Shown here piece by piece: positions 63,753 to 64,000 of a stretch of 64,000 bases of DNA (positions are counted from its first letter, which is position 1; each line of letters begins with the position of its first letter). The notes under the pieces were generated by a model. The model did not search any database and was not told the DNA's origin. It worked only from the letters and a program-made list of their open reading frames with translations. Source of the stretch: Pseudomonas grandcourensis (lineage in GTDB: Bacteria; Pseudomonadota; Gammaproteobacteria; Pseudomonadales; Pseudomonadaceae); contig NZ_CP150919.1 of the NCBI RefSeq assembly GCF_039909015.1, positions 534,501 through 598,500 of the forward strand, read 5' to 3'. The translations under genes were made by a program, and so were the position numbers.

Positions 63753-64000
63753 TTAAGCTTTTGGAGAGCCCATACCCTGACCCATCTGCACCGCAGTACC
63801 GGCGGTCATCTCTTCAGCCCACTTCACTTGATCCGGCCCAAACAGCACGACGGCGGTCGAACCCAGCTTGAAGCGACCCAGTTCCGCACCTTTTTCCAGG
63901 TGGATCGGCGCGCGAGCGGCTTCGTCGTAGCGGAAGGTTTTCAGCTCGCGTTTCGGCGGCGTGACCAGACCGGCCCACACGGTTTCAATCGACGCCACGA
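63753..64000 (-). CDS. psd: Phosphatidylserine decarboxylase (5' end outside window)
   Basis: Makes phosphatidylethanolamine from phosphatidylserine. Only the last 82 or so residues are visible. They include the self-cleavage motif LGST in GRFKLGSTAVVLFGP, where the Ser becomes the pyruvoyl cofactor, and the preceding ELGRF. The frame is open at the window edge; the GTG at 63998 is internal. Confidence 0.93.
   Translation of the reverse strand, partial: VASIETVWAGLVTPPKRELKTFRYDEAARAPIHLEKGAELGRFKLGSTAVVLFGPDQVKWAEEMTAGTAVQMGQGMGSPKA

Overview
The window is chromosomal DNA of a fluorescent-group Pseudomonas (P. fluorescens/P. putida-like). This is inferred from the high GC, the Pseudomonas-type gene order (msrA, dipA, aceF, aceE, glnE, waaF, waaC, waaG, waaP, then the wap core genes), the three-lipoyl AceF, and the dispersed GTGGGAGCGAGC / GTAGGAGCTGCCGCAGGC inverted repeats typical of these genomes. 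No rRNA or tRNA gene, insertion sequence, prophage, CRISPR array or origin is visible. The sequence starts inside putP and ends inside psd.

Region 1 (1-8.4 kb): the end of the proline symporter putP, a structured non-coding stretch ahead of a small DUF3077-like gene, rRNA methylase rlmJ, methionine sulfoxide reductase msrA, the c-di-GMP phosphodiesterase dipA and a lower-GC PhoD-like metallophosphoesterase that looks like an insertion. Region 2 (8.4-16.4 kb): the pyruvate dehydrogenase genes aceE-aceF, divergent from glnE across a 383-bp region with three related palindromes.

Region 3 (16.6-39.1 kb): a lipopolysaccharide core locus. One co-directional, tightly overlapping run holds heptosyltransferases waaF and waaC, glucosyltransferase waaG, kinases waaP, wapP and wapQ, a double-kinase-fold protein and, after a small lipoprotein gene, carbamoyltransferase wapO, glycosyltransferase wapH, mig-14, dnpA, ssg and wapR. 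A reversed pair follows: an O-antigen ligase fused to a kinase-like domain, then an acyltransferase. msbA (lipid A flippase), a carbohydrate-sulfotransferase-like gene and hldE (ADP-heptose synthesis) complete it. Together these make, decorate and export the core and attach O-antigen. waaA (Kdo transferase) lies further on at 43.7 kb.

Region 4 (39.1-53.2 kb): an uncharacterised protein, an aldo/keto reductase, an FAD oxidoreductase, the SMR pump emrE divergent from a LysR regulator, waaA convergent with outer-membrane channel tolC, a TPP riboswitch controlling thiC followed by the cytX transporter gene, an RsiV-like lipoprotein, and the nudF-yqiB-cpdA housekeeping group. Region 5 (53.2-64 kb): yqiA, then parE and parC (topoisomerase IV) separated by two tightly coupled genes for exported or membrane-anchored proteins, a PqiC-like lipoprotein, an AhpA/YtjB-type membrane protein with a cyclase-like C-terminus divergent from serB, and the end of psd.

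Most of the window is conserved core genome, and I found no clear-cut new multi-gene system. The leads most worth following are the structured leader at 1.5-1.8 kb, the ligase-kinase fusion and sulfotransferase in the LPS locus, the cyclase-like domain of the AhpA-type protein, the repeated palindrome in the aceE-glnE gap, and repeat elements that supply stop codons. All family assignments were made by reading motifs, without database searches.
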